In this document: in pieces, positions 33,271-43,991 of the stretch
Position numbering within the stretch: the stretch's first letter is position 1
How the letters are laid out: each line of letters begins with the position of its first letter
DNA from: Bombardia bombarda
Lineage: Eukaryota > Ascomycota > Sordariomycetes > Sordariales > Lasiosphaeriaceae
DNA length: 64,000 nt
NCBI GenBank assembly: GCA_030512295.1
Contig: JAULSR010000009.1
Location: 682,001 to 746,000, forward strand
Reading direction: 5' to 3'
Program-made: the position numbers and the translations under genes
The notes under the pieces: model-generated
Told to the model about the DNA's origin: nothing
What the model saw: only the letters and a program-made list of their open reading frames with translations
Databases searched by the model: none

Positions 33271-34459
33271 TTCTGGAAAGTGAAGGCACATGAAAAGAAC
33301 ATGGATGCAATGGCGGGTAAGTTCGCGAGAATTGGGGTAGGGTCGCGATTTACGACATATTAAAGGCTCTTTTCGGGGTGTCCAACCCGATTCATGCCAC
33401 GACTGATTAACCCGAAGGACTTGCTTGGTATGTGGGGTTGGCTGGGTACTTTGCTGACGAGAGAGAGCCTTTCCAGTGCGGAGTAGGTCCCTACCACCAT
33501 TTCAATTTGCAAAATTGCTATGCTGCAGATGCATTCCCTATCTTTCGAGAAGGGCTTGGAAGCTAGGTTGATCGGTTCACCGTGGGGCGGCGGACGGCCT
33601 GATAGCAGCTCATTTGCCCTGGTGTCACGGTGGTGATGTACGCCCATAGCTTCGCTCGATCAGCTCCTCTATCGTCTTGTATCAAGTCAGGATACCTCAT
33701 TCATATCATACAAAGTTATCTCTTTTCCCCCCATCTCCAAATCGCGATCCTACCTTGATGTTTGCTGCTGAGTCAATTGTATTGTCTGGAACTAGAACAG
33801 CAAGTTGTTATATCTTCTTCCCCTGAGATAATCCGCACACTTACTCCACGCCAACATGTTTGATTTCCAACTCCCGACTTCAAGATTAATCTATCGCCGA
33901 ATTTTATTAGCGACTCTATTCTTTAAGTGCCGAGACACCCGTACTCATGTTTTGAACGTCCGGGCCTTTCTCGGGTTACCGCCAAGGCGGTTTTCAGCGT
34001 CTCGACACGGCACGACTCCCGCCGTTCCTGCATCACTTCACACGACTCGGTAAAATCGGCAACCGGGTTATTTAGCCTCTTTCTGGGGCACTTGTCTATA
34101 GCGTCACATTGCTCCGGATAGTGCTCTCATTCCCTTCTGGCTGTTCTGGTATTGCCTCTGGCCAGCTTTATTGGCATCTCATTTTGTCTACGCAAGCCAA
34201 CTCCAGCCAAGGTGGATTGCTCGTTTACAGCCGCGGACCGGTTCTGGGGCACAGGCAAGACGCGAAGGTGTGGGGTGGGGTGACAGCATTGGGCTGACGA
34301 GGGGGAGCTTCAAATTTATCATGATATCCCCATCTCGTGGACCTGCATCTTTATCTCGTCGCCGATCCCGTTTGTTTTCTTTCGCTTCTCACTACCCGTT
34401 GCTTCGTACATGACCGCACAGACAACAGGATCAACCCAATTGATGCGGCTGACGACACA
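33271..34459. other. intergenic, no gene recognised
   Basis: About 1.2 kb. Short frames only. It includes the promoter of the CBM18 gene, with AT-rich sequence at about 33700-33930. Confidence 0.5.
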
Positions 34460-35503
34460 ATGAGGAGCGCGTACATCAGCTTGGCGGCAGCAGCCCTTTG
34501 CTGGTCTGGCGTGTCCGCCAATGGATTTGCGAGCGGAAGCGATGGGATGGACGAGGCCGTCATGGTCGGCCACAGACTCCTCCTGGCTGGAGTAGGCGCT
34601 GCCGCACGTCCCGACAACGGCACCTTGAGGATCAGTCAGACCCAGTCGGCCAACAGCCAGCTTGAGCTGAGACAGAGCGGCGCTCAGTGCGGCCCGCAGT
34701 ATGGAAGATGCGCCAACGACTTGTGCTGCTCCGACTACGGGTTCTGTGGCGACTCCATCGACCACTGCCACCCGCTGTTTGATTGCCAGACAGCATACGG
34801 CGTCTGCGGATGGCCCCGGCCCGTGGCCCCGCCGCCTACGACGTCGACTACATCTACCACGTCGAGCTCGACCACATCAACTTCCACGACCACGATCCCG
34901 ACCACGAGCACAACAAGCACAACCTCGACGTCAACAACCACACCCTCCGCGCCACCCACGAGCACCACTTCCACCGCCGGACCCATTCCCACGGGCCCGC
35001 TGGTGGTGACAACCAACGGCCAGTGTGGCAACTCAACCGTCTGCATCGGCAGCCCCAACTTTGGCCCCTGCTGCTCGCAGTTCTTCTGGTGCGGCTCGAC
35101 GCTTGACTTTTGCGGCACAGGCTGTAAGTCCGAGTTTGGCGCATGCTCTGGCAGCCCCGGCGGTCCGGGTGGCGGGTCCAACACTACGACGACGACGACG
35201 AGCACGTCTACCACGGTTGTAACGACAAGCACAACCTCCACCTCGACGCCTCCTGTGACCACAACCACGAGCACGACTAGCACGACCAGCACCAGGACAT
35301 CGACCAGCGCATCGCCCACGGTGACGATTCCGCCTGGGTTTGTGACGAGTACCAATGGACAGTGCGGACCGGGCATCACCTGTCTGGGATCAACGTATGG
35401 CAGATGTTGCAGTCAGTTTGGATGGTGTGGTGACAGCGATCAGTTCTGTCCGCCGATTGTGGGGTGCCAGCCCGAGTATGGGTATTGCGATCGGGCGTTC
35501 TAG
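34460..35503 (+). CDS. secreted protein with three CBM18 chitin-binding domains
   Basis: Intronless, 347 residues. Signal peptide MRSAYISLAAAALCWSGVSA, then a short prodomain-like stretch. Three hevein-type chitin-binding (CBM18) modules each have eight cysteines in the CC-x-FC/WC pattern: 77-116 (RCANDLCCSDYGFCG), 189-229 (GPCCSQFFWCG) and 302-343 (GRCCSQFGWCG). Two Thr/Ser-rich linkers (about 125-175 and 240-290), built of STT repeats and probably heavily O-glycosylated, separate them. No catalytic domain. Such proteins bind chitin in fungal walls or septa, and in some pathogens shield it from plant chitinases. ATG 34460 is chosen because the signal peptide starts there; the open frame upstream lacks a signal. 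Confidence 0.9.
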   Translation: MRSAYISLAAAALCWSGVSANGFASGSDGMDEAVMVGHRLLLAGVGAAARPDNGTLRISQTQSANSQLELRQSGAQCGPQYGRCANDLCCSDYGFCGDSIDHCHPLFDCQTAYGVCGWPRPVAPPPTTSTTSTTSSSTTSTSTTTIPTTSTTSTTSTSTTTPSAPPTSTTSTAGPIPTGPLVVTTNGQCGNSTVCIGSPNFGPCCSQFFWCGSTLDFCGTGCKSEFGACSGSPGGPGGGSNTTTTTTSTSTTVVTTSTTSTSTPPVTTTTSTTSTTSTRTSTSASPTVTIPPGFVTSTNGQCGPGITCLGSTYGRCCSQFGWCGDSDQFCPPIVGCQPEYGYCDRAF

Positions 35504-36548
35504 ATGGTCGGAGCTATGGAGGGGATGAGGGAGTTTGAGTCGAGGTTTGGAATTCTGAGATGACGGGTGGTTTGGTGATGCTGATGTTGGGGATGGTGGT
35601 GACTCTGCTCGGACGTCTTTAGTTTGGGTGGTGCGGATGATGATGGAAGGTTTGATGCTGGATGGTATGACGGCGAGTAGGTGAGTAGAATGAGTTCCGA
35701 GATTTTATGTAACTAGAGACGGTGTTTCCGTGTGATAGTAATGATGAGTTTGTTGTACTAGCTGCCTTGGCTTCATTGGTTCTGCTGCAGGGAAGACATT
35801 GCGAGACTTTCGTCTGACAATAAAATGGTGGAGTCATAGAACAAAAGAGTTTAGCCAACCTCAATAAGGATCATTTTTGGTACTCATGCAGGGAGATGTT
35901 CTGGAGGTCTTCTATCTCTGACTGGTATTGGCAGGACTCGCTTGAGACAAGTCTGTCCGTATCGGGCGGCAATGTTGTATTATGGCAATATGCGTACGAG
36001 ACTATCTCTTGTCCCGCATGGCAGGTACGGCAGATGGTGTGGGGAAGAGACATACCGGCTCCATTGGGCCGGGTAGCTGTTCTCGTCTTTAGTGTTGCAC
36101 GAGCACTTCAGTCTAAAAGGTGGGGGTTTCTCTGATGATTTTGATGCTTGAAAGCAGCACTTTCTAGGCCCAAGTCCACTAGGTACGACGATGTTATTCG
36201 CGGTATGTATGATCAAGTAAGAAAAGTCACATCAAAGGTCGAAGGAATCGTAACATGGATCATGAAGTTGGATTTGCACACACCGAGATAAGTATGTTAC
36301 GGACATAGCGGTTGAAAAGGTTGCAATCTCCGCAGCTAACACAGGCAACAGCTTTGAAGTGATCTATTGAAATCCATTGATTACCACGCTGCACTTCAGG
36401 GGTGTGATTAATAATAGGAAAATTGATTTTTATCAACTCTATCGCTATGGCATCCCGCACCTTTTGTCTTTCTTGAGCCAAATCCGGCATGCACCTTACT
36501 TCAACACCACTCAACGCCTTCCGATTGCATCACAATTACACTTGAAAG
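35504..36548. other. intergenic, no gene recognised
   Basis: About 1 kb holding the 3' flank of the CBM18 gene (TG-rich repeats GATGGTGG near 35590-35650) and the SDR promoter. No supported coding pattern. Confidence 0.5.
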
Positions 36549-37292
36549 ATGGCACGCTTCTTCATCACAGGCTCCTCAGATGGCATCGGCTCGGCCACTG
36601 CGCGCCACCTCATTTCGCTCGGGCACAACGTCGTTTTGCACGCGCGGTCCCCTTCGCGCGCTGCCGACGCTGCCTCCCTCTGTCCCGGTTCTGCCGCCGT
36701 CCTAGTCGGCGACCTCAGCAGCATCGACGAGACCAAAGCCCTGGCCGCCGAGGCCAACAAGCTCGGCCCCTACGACGCCGTCATCCACAACGCCGGTCTT
36801 TACACGGGCGCGGAAAAGATCACGGGCAAATCCGGCCTGCCCGCGTTATTCACAGTCAACACGCTGGCGCCATATGTCCTGACGTGCCTGATGGACAAGC
36901 CAAAGAGGCTGGTCTATGTTTCCTCTGGGCTGCACTATGGAGGGAAACTGGATCTGGGAGAAGGGCTGGTGAGGAGTGGGTATGGCGATACCAAGCTGCA
37001 TAATGTGATGCTGGCCAAGGCGTTTGCGAGGAGATGGGAGAATGTGGGAAGCTATTCGGCGGATCCGGGTTGGATAGCGACCAAGATGGGTGGAGAGGGC
37101 GCTACGGGGAGTATGAAGGGCGCCGTGAGGACTTATACCATGTTGGCGCTGGGGGAGGACGGGTTGACAAACGGGGGGTTTTATGCGAGTGGTAGGGAGA
37201 AGGGAGTGAATAAAGTGGCGGATGATGTCGATGGACAGGAAGGACTGTTGAAGAAGCTGGAGCAACTGAGTGGAGTGAAGGTGCCGGAGTAA
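36549..37292 (+). CDS. short-chain dehydrogenase/reductase
   Basis: Intronless, 247 residues, a usual SDR length. The cofactor loop is TGSSDGIG (G8, G12, G14), followed by HARSPSRA at the end of strand beta-2, whose Arg/Ser residues suggest NADPH. The structural NAG is at 81-83, catalytic Ser at 125/126 (VYVSSG), and the YxxxK pair is Tyr145 and Lys149 (YGDTK). The PG-W motif (DPGWIATKMGG) after strand beta-6 is present. All catalytic residues appear intact, so an active cytosolic reductase is expected. The substrate cannot be told; no pathway neighbours. Confidence 0.9.
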   Translation: MARFFITGSSDGIGSATARHLISLGHNVVLHARSPSRAADAASLCPGSAAVLVGDLSSIDETKALAAEANKLGPYDAVIHNAGLYTGAEKITGKSGLPALFTVNTLAPYVLTCLMDKPKRLVYVSSGLHYGGKLDLGEGLVRSGYGDTKLHNVMLAKAFARRWENVGSYSADPGWIATKMGGEGATGSMKGAVRTYTMLALGEDGLTNGGFYASGREKGVNKVADDVDGQEGLLKKLEQLSGVKVPE

Positions 37293-39235
37293 AGGCGCCG
37301 GATTGGATGATATTTTGGCCTTATGGTCGTGTCGTGTCGCGACAGATTGTTTCAGGGGGTTGAGTCTCGTGATGGTAAGGATGGATGGGATGAGACGCGG
37401 GTTAATCTACTTGAAAGAAACTTGTCTGCAACATGATTCATTATACCTGACGGAATTCTCCAGCGTTGACATACCTAGGTAGGTATTACCTTGAGCTTGT
37501 GCCACTTGCAACGTTGTAAGTCAATTCAGTTTCACTCCCAGTCAAAGCCGACGTTGTCCAATTTGTATTCTGGATTTAGAACTGGAAGTCGACGCCCTGC
37601 TTCGATGATTATGCTAGGTTTGTCAGTAGACGCGCCCATCAGTGTAGTTTTGATCCTAAAGCTCTACCCTATGAATTTGAGACGCACATTTGCCTCCGCC
37701 CTTGGTCCCAAAAAGTGATTCAAGTCTGAGGCAGGGCGAATACCTGACAAGTGTCTTGTTCAACGTCCAAGATGACACCAAAACCATATCGGTTGCATTC
37801 CAGACGGTGGGAGAAAACCATCCTGATTATGCCATGAGCGATTGCCGTGCACAGTTAAAGTCAAGCACGATTCATCGCAGGTACCTTATGTATGACTGCC
37901 CTCGTTACTTTCTTGGGTATCGATGCATCGGTTGTTCAAGTTGTTGGGCAATCATGGGCAATGCCAAGACGTTCATCGTATCAGCATATATCTGGCACTT
38001 GGTGTCTCAGGTCAGCTCTGATGTGCCATTGATGGAATTGACTCGGTGATAAAAACCGCAACACAAATCGGCACATGCCGACATGTGACTGTAAGAAGCA
38101 CAAGAAAGTAAGAACCCCAGATAACAAGAGTGAATATGCGATGCAAACCGAAAGCATCAAACTACTCCTCATGGACAGCCAAAGGCAGCCATTGTGTTTT
38201 GCGTCCAACTGCCCCGAAAGCGGCCCAAGGTTCATGCGCGAAATCGGGTCTTTGTCCTCAGCCGGCGCTGGTAGCAAATCAGGAAGCGTCTCGATTGGAC
38301 AGTGACGATAGCTTCGTCTGGCCGCCAAGATGACGGTATGTTGATGATAAGCCACGAAAACAGCCCACATCGAGCTGGTTGCGCAAGTTGTAGGTGGCAG
38401 GCGCACACTGGCAGTTCAATCCCGCCATCGCACCCCGGTGTCGAGGTTGCATCTTTTTGGGGTCGCACCCGAGACTGGATGTCTGCAGCTGCCAAACCAG
38501 CGTATCACGCGCCACTTCTCGTGTGCACATCGGATGGAGGACAAGAGGGCAACCGGGTACATGGCCTCATGTCAAATGCTGTGGGAAGGGACTACCTACC
38601 TACCTACCTACCTACCTACCTACCTACCTAGAACTAGTCCTCCTACAGCTATCAGGGGGAAGGAAGGGAGGTGTACTTGTGAAAACGGCAACCACGACCT
38701 AGTCTACAACCCGCTATCTTGTTGCTGCCTCCACTTGATGCCGGGTTCGGCTGGACACCCTCGAGTCGTTCTTTCTTTCCTCAGCCGCTGACTGCCGTAG
38801 AAAAAGCCACAGCTGCTACCTACCCGCACCTTCTCTTGGTATCAGGAGCTATTTAGATCAGTAGGTTCCTTCCCAATTTTGAACCCTGTGACAAAGTGCC
38901 ACTGCCACTCGCTACTGCCGTTGCAACCGCGAGTCCACATCACCTCCGGCCTCAGCTCACTGTCAAACATTCACTCAATTGACCCACAGCAACCGGAAGT
39001 CTGAGTCCACCGCGGGTGTTCGTACCTGCCTCACTACACAGGTGATATCACTCTGACCTCCACCACATTGGCGCTTGGCCAGCACGACCAGGAGCAACCA
39101 AGCAACGCGGGGCGGCACACGAAGCAGAAACATCAGACGCCTCCACTCTTATCCGTGCTTTGCTTCTCAAGCCCAAAACTCAAATAACGGCAGGCAACCC
39201 AAACTCACACAAAACCCAATCTCGCTTTGCCCAAG
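37293..39235. other. intergenic, no gene recognised
   Basis: About 1.9 kb. It contains a TACCTAGGTAGGTA motif at about 37472-37485, a CCTA microsatellite (listed separately) and the aquaporin promoter. Open frames at 37690-38049 and 38302-38791 have no domain and no spliceable structure. Confidence 0.45.
38591..38630 (+). repeat. CCTA/CTAC microsatellite
   Basis: Nine to ten perfect CTAC units ending in CCTAG. Simple-sequence expansion of the TACCTA motif that recurs between genes in this window. Confidence 0.9.
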
Positions 39236-40548
39236 ATGCGGCCCTCCAAGTTCCGCTTCCTCTCCTCCACCTCGGCCGTATCAGGAGCTTCCTCGCAGGG
39301 CAGCCAGCCAATCCACTCGTCGTCGTCCAAACTCCCCATGCTTTCCCTAGCCGATAACACTCGCAACAATGCCGTCGCCGGCCTGGGCGAGTTCGTCGGA
39401 ACCTTCCTGTTCCTCTTCTTCTCGTTTGCCGGCACCCAGATCGCCAACACGCCGGCCCCCGTGCCGAGTGACACCCCCAGCCTGCCCAACTCGTCTAACC
39501 TGCTCTTCATCTCGCTGGCCTTTGGTGCCAGTTTGATGGCCAATGTCTGGGCCTTTTACCGAATTACCGGCGGCCTTTTCAACCCATCTGTAAGTCAGCT
39601 ATCACACTTAACTTTCAGTCTAATGCAATGCAGCTATTGTGGGTCAATGTCATGCAGGTGCCCTGGTTACCACTTGGGACGGACTTGAATGACGGAAAAA
39701 TTTACCGAGACTCACACTCACACACACAGGTGACGATCGCACTGTTTCTAGTCGGGGGCCTGCCTGCGCTTCGCAGCGCTGTGGTCATTGCCGCCCAGCT
39801 CCTCGGCGGTCTCGCGGCTGCTGGGGTTGTCTCGGCCCTCTTCCCGGGCCCCATGGCAGTTGACACGCTGCTGGGCGGCGGTGCGACGGTGGTCCAAGGC
39901 TTGTTCATCGAGGTGTTCCTCACGGCCGAACTCGTCTTTGTAATTATCATGGTCGCGGTGGAGAAGCACAAGTCGACATTTCTCGCGCCTGTGGCTATTG
40001 GTGTCGCATTTTTCTTGGCTGAGTTGACTGGTTGGTTGTCCCATATTTCCTTTGCTCTGACATCACATGCATGCGTGTGTTCCTTGCATATGTAGCATAC
40101 TACTCCGGATGCATTCGAACCATTGTCGCTCTCGCGTCCCACATATACCTTGCAAGGGAGACCTGCTGACAGTTAACCAACTCGAAACCGATAAACAGGT
40201 GTTTATTACACGGGCGGATCCCTTAACCTCGCACGCTCCCTCGGTCCAGCCATTGTCAACCGCAGTTTCCCCGGCTACTTCTGGATCTATGTCGTCGGTC
40301 CCGGCCTCGGCTCGTTGCTGGCCTCGGGATTCTACGCGCTGCTTCGACACCTCCGCTATGAGGGTTGCAATCCTGGCCAGGACTGGAATGATTTGGAGAA
40401 GATGGAGTCGCAGAAGAGAGACTTTGCCTTGAGGAGCAATGCTAGGGACGCTGCCCATCATGCGAATGGAGCGACGAACGGTTCAGTCCCGGATGGCGCG
40501 ACTAACGGAAACGCCAACGGACATGGACACGGCGTTCTTCAAGTCTAA
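39236..40548 (+). CDS. aquaporin-family (MIP) channel with altered NPA boxes
   Basis: Model join(39236..39589,39730..40030,40199..40548), 334 residues, phases consistent, introns 140 and 168 nt. Six hydrophobic segments plus two half-helices, as in MIP channels. Typical fungal aquaporin blocks are present: GLGEFVGTFLFLFFSFAGTQ, GGGATVVQGLFIEVFLTAEL and FPGYFWIYVVGPGLGSLLAS. Both selectivity boxes depart from NPA: the first is NPS (GGLFNPS|VTIAL, split exactly by intron 1), the second is NLA (GGSLNLARSLGPAI). The NLA change removes the helix-capping proline by a C-to-T step. The product sits in the plasma membrane or vacuole. Water, glycerol or other solute specificity is uncertain, and the second-box change may impair it. 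The C-terminal tail is rich in Asn/Gly (NGATNGSVPDGATNGNANGH). Confidence 0.85.
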
Positions 40549-41578
40549 CGTGATGGCGTAAGCAACGACGGACCGAGCCCATGCGATGATTTTCTTATCA
40601 CGACGGTAATGACGCGCCAAACACGATCAAGAAGATTCGATGTTGATGATATAATTTCGAGGACTTTGACGATTTGACGACGGATTAATTGGGACACATT
40701 GGGGCAATTTTTGAGAGACGTACGCAGAGACGGACATATTTGGTGTTGCTTTATTGTGCCCTAGCTGTTATGTGGCATGCAAGTTATTACGAGATGATAT
40801 GGGAGAAAAAGTGGAATTGCGCGTGTTGTGGGGAGATGTCAGTCAGATTGTTCCGCGTTTGAGATGGTACCACTGCCGAGTCGCTCAGCCGGGTTTGGGT
40901 TTTTTCTTCCTTATTGGAGTTGATATCATGGGGATATACGCGGGATTCTAAAAGGGTGGCATGCAGCATACCCATGGCACACGTTAGTTATAACCAGTTT
41001 TGTTTGCCTCGCACTTTGTGATGGCTGCATGGGGTGGAGACTTGTGCAGTGAGTCGCCTTTTGCTTACTTTGCTTCAGAGTGGCTTGATGTCCTTTATTA
41101 GGACTTGTGTCGTAGATAAGCCATCACATGTATTTCCATATGAAGACCGTCAGCGTCCCGGGTTTTTCAGCTGATACCTGGACTTCACTTGCTGGGACCT
41201 ATTTGGGCCATCAAGGGCTGGGATCAAGGAGCAGATATATATACCGCCCCCCACGGATCTCACTTCTGGGCTTTGGCGGTTCGGTTGTTTGGCACTCGGT
41301 TTGTTGCTATCCGTGTGAAGCATGTGCTCTGTTCCGCGGTTATGTTGAAGTGAGTAGGTAGTGGTCCATTGAGGGCAGGGCCACAGGAAGAAGTATAAAG
41401 TGTATGCATGTTCGCCTCCAATCCGGTGTCCATTTGAGTTGCCTATTCACCTACCTGTCCTTTTTTTCTATCGTCGTGAGTAATCGTCAGCCATTACACT
41501 TCCTGACATACCACTATCACATAACCCTTGTCCGCCATTTATATCACACCACAGATACCTCACCCAGCCCAATCAGCC
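40549..41578. other. intergenic, no gene recognised
   Basis: About 1 kb between the aquaporin and the 266-residue gene. Only short frames. A TATAAA box at 41394 belongs to the next gene. Confidence 0.5.
41394..41399 (+). promoter_or_regulatory. TATA box upstream of the 266-residue gene
   Basis: TATAAA 185 bases before ATG 41579, followed by a pyrimidine-rich leader. Confidence 0.4.
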
Positions 41579-42379
41579 ATGGCGGACCCAATAATATTCA
41601 TGTACGACATCCCTTCAGTCACTTATACCGGCGTCGACGAGACAGCGCCGCCGCAGTATGACGTGGACGGCATCGAGCTGATACCGCTCAATCCCATCAT
41701 ATTGTTCGCCAGCCCGACCGCGAGCGAGTTCCTGGGCGGGGACAGCAGCCTCTTTCCACGGACGGATGAGGGCCGGTACAGGGCGGCGATCGAAAGAGCA
41801 GACGAACGGGTGGCGTACCTGATGTTTGATGGCCGTCTGCGAGAGAATTGGGCCGTGGCCGTCTCGGTGCGGCATCCGCTCTTGCAGCCTGATTATCAGG
41901 TGTCGCGGGTGGAGGGGTATAAGCACGAGAACCAGCTGGCTGACCTCAAGTCTGGCCATGCGAAGAAGGGTAGAGGAGGCGGCGGGTTGGGCAACTTTTA
42001 TAGACAGCTCCCGGCGAATGTATATTTGCCTGGGAGAGGGCTGTGTCAATGGCAGGTTGTGGTTGGGTTTGATGAGACGGGGTTGCAAGCGGTGCTTTCT
42101 TCGGCGAGGGCGTTGGTCAAGGATGAGGAGTCGGGAGCCGTGGCGGTGGAGGTGTGGAGAGCGGGGAGATTGGATCCTGGGGAGGCATTGCTTGATAGGG
42201 GGCTGAGGAGGTGGAGGTTTGAGGGGCGGCGTGTATATTGGGGCGATGATAGGAGGGATATGAGCAGGGGGATGGAGATGCGATGGGTCAGGGAGGATTG
42301 CATGTACAGCTGTGTTATGGGGGAGGAGGGGAGGATAGATAGGGACGATGAGGAAGAGGAGGAGAGCGTGACGGGATAG
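41579..42379 (+). CDS. unrecognised 266-residue protein with acidic tail
   Basis: Intronless, starting at ATG 41579 (MADPIIFMYDIPSVTYTGVD). No signal peptide or TM helix, so probably intracellular. It contains a Gly-rich loop (KKGRGGGGLGNFYRQ), a segment WQVVVGFDETGLQAVLSSAR, many Arg/Trp residues in the second half and a closing Glu/Asp run (DRDDEEEEESVTG). I recognise no domain. The strong GC-rich third positions, TATA box and leader support a real gene. Confidence 0.65.
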   Translation: MADPIIFMYDIPSVTYTGVDETAPPQYDVDGIELIPLNPIILFASPTASEFLGGDSSLFPRTDEGRYRAAIERADERVAYLMFDGRLRENWAVAVSVRHPLLQPDYQVSRVEGYKHENQLADLKSGHAKKGRGGGGLGNFYRQLPANVYLPGRGLCQWQVVVGFDETGLQAVLSSARALVKDEESGAVAVEVWRAGRLDPGEALLDRGLRRWRFEGRRVYWGDDRRDMSRGMEMRWVREDCMYSCVMGEEGRIDRDDEEEEESVTG

Positions 42380-42698
42380 GGGGAGAGAGACCAGTTAACA
42401 AAACGTTATAGCCACTCCGGTTGGCGAAACAAGAACAAAACATAGAATCTCAAAAAAAAAAGAAGATGAATCCTCCCCAAGAAAAACAAGTCTGTTGTAT
42501 TTCCTTTGTGACTCGACGGACAGTACGTACTCCAGAACTGAAACGCCCCCTGCGCCTAGCTGGCGAGGTAGGTAGGTATCTCCAACGCAGCGCATCATGC
42601 ACACCAGACAATATGGAAAAAATATATGGCCCCCCCCCCCCCCCCCCCATAATAAATGACCGCAAACAACATGGTTATCCATACATAGATATTATAGA
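42380..42698. other. convergent 3' flanks with poly-C run
   Basis: Between the 266-residue gene (plus) and the coactosin gene (minus). Contains a 19-C run at 42630-42648 and a GGTAGGTAGGTA motif near 42567. No gene. Confidence 0.55.
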
Positions 42699-43139
42699 TC
42701 ACCCCCTCCCACCATTATAATCGGCACCGCCCGCCTTCCTCAGCCGCTTGACAATCTCGTCCTCGTCCAGGTCCCTCTTCTCGCCCGCGTCGACCTGTAT
42801 GCTGTGGTGGGCGAGCACCTTTTTCACCGCGCCGCTCTCGAAGCCGACACGGGCCTTGCGCATGACCTTTGTGCCGGCGCCGATCCAGATGATGAGGGCG
42901 AACTTGACGCGCCTGCTCTCGGCGTCGTTGGCATACTCGACGCGCACGTAGGCGTACTGGACCTGCGAGTCGTCGAGCTCGGCCTGCAGCTCGGCGAGCC
43001 CGCCCGTCCCGGTTTTGGCGAGCGTCAGCTGGGACCCGGTCGGTGCGGCGTACGAGATGAGCAGCCAGTTGGTGGGGGACTTGTCGGAGCGCACGTCATC
43101 GTAGGCCGAGAGGATGTCGGGGGAGTCGGCGTTGGACAT
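42699..43139 (-). CDS. coactosin-like actin-binding protein (ADF-H domain)
   Basis: Intronless, 146 residues from ATG at 43139 (MSNADSPDILSAYDDVRSD), the usual length for coactosins. A single ADF-homology domain fills the protein: SPTNWLLISY, QYAYVRVEYANDAESRRVKF, LIIWIGAGTKVMRKARV and KVLAHHSIQVDA. The coactosin family binds filamentous actin and opposes capping, in cortical actin and tropomyosin-linked structures. The frame is open upstream to 43199 but the family starts at this Met. It ends with GGADYNGGRG, close to the C-termini of fungal homologues as I recall them. Confidence 0.88.
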   Translation of the reverse strand: MSNADSPDILSAYDDVRSDKSPTNWLLISYAAPTGSQLTLAKTGTGGLAELQAELDDSQVQYAYVRVEYANDAESRRVKFALIIWIGAGTKVMRKARVGFESGAVKKVLAHHSIQVDAGEKRDLDEDEIVKRLRKAGGADYNGGRG

Positions 43140-43991
43140 TTTGGAGTATGGTTGTTCTCGTTGTCGTGGGAGGCCTTGGATGCGTAGAAATGGGGGCAAT
43201 CGTGCAGGCGATGGCTCCTCTGGCTAATTGTGTGGTTTTGACGAATCATGGAAATGGGAATTGCTGGCGACGGCGGCGTTCGTCGGAAGTTGCGCATTGC
43301 TGAAGCTGACCCCGCCGTTTCAGGGGCGCCTGGCGGATCATGCTGGTCTTGGCATTCTATACTGAATACCTAAGGGTAGGTATCTACCTAGGTGTCAGCA
43401 AGTGACCCCAACCCCGGATAGACACAGAAGTTGTGATGGGGTCATTGTTCGCCATTTGCTATAATTGTTATTTATAATTGTTATTCATCGCCTCGACGGG
43501 TTTTGCACTTGTCATCGGGAACTCGAGGTATTCTGAATCTACTGGAATGGAAGTTGATGAACGAACCCTGTCAGGCTAAACGCGGGGAGTGCCGGCCCTG
43601 ACGCCGGGACCTGCACAGGTGGTGGAGGCGAAGGCGGCAGGTGAGCTTCCAACTGGCTTAGACTAGTTTGTTCCTTCCTTCCCGTCTGACTGGGCGAGCT
43701 TTGGGAGCTTCCAGTCCAAATCGGGCCAAGACTCAACAAGGTGCTTGGCCATCCGTGCGCTGTCATTTCATCCACCTGCACCTTCCCTCTCCCTTTCCCT
43801 GGGCTGTTCACCGATTCCTTCCTGATACCTTGGATCAAGGGTCCTCGCGATTCCCATGCATCGTGCGACACCATCGCCGCCAACGTCTCCCCCCCCCCCC
43901 ATCTCTAGAGGCGTGGAGCTTGGGTTGCAACACCTAATTGCAATTTGTTGATTTCCTACATCACTACAGAGAGCCTGCGAGGAGCAAGGAA
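43140..43991. other. divergent intergenic region
   Basis: Promoters of the coactosin (minus) and GH3 (plus) genes. A TACCTAGGTG motif is near 43385. A possible acceptor CACTACAG at about 43970 suggests a 5'-UTR intron for the GH3 gene. No gene recognised. Confidence 0.45.
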
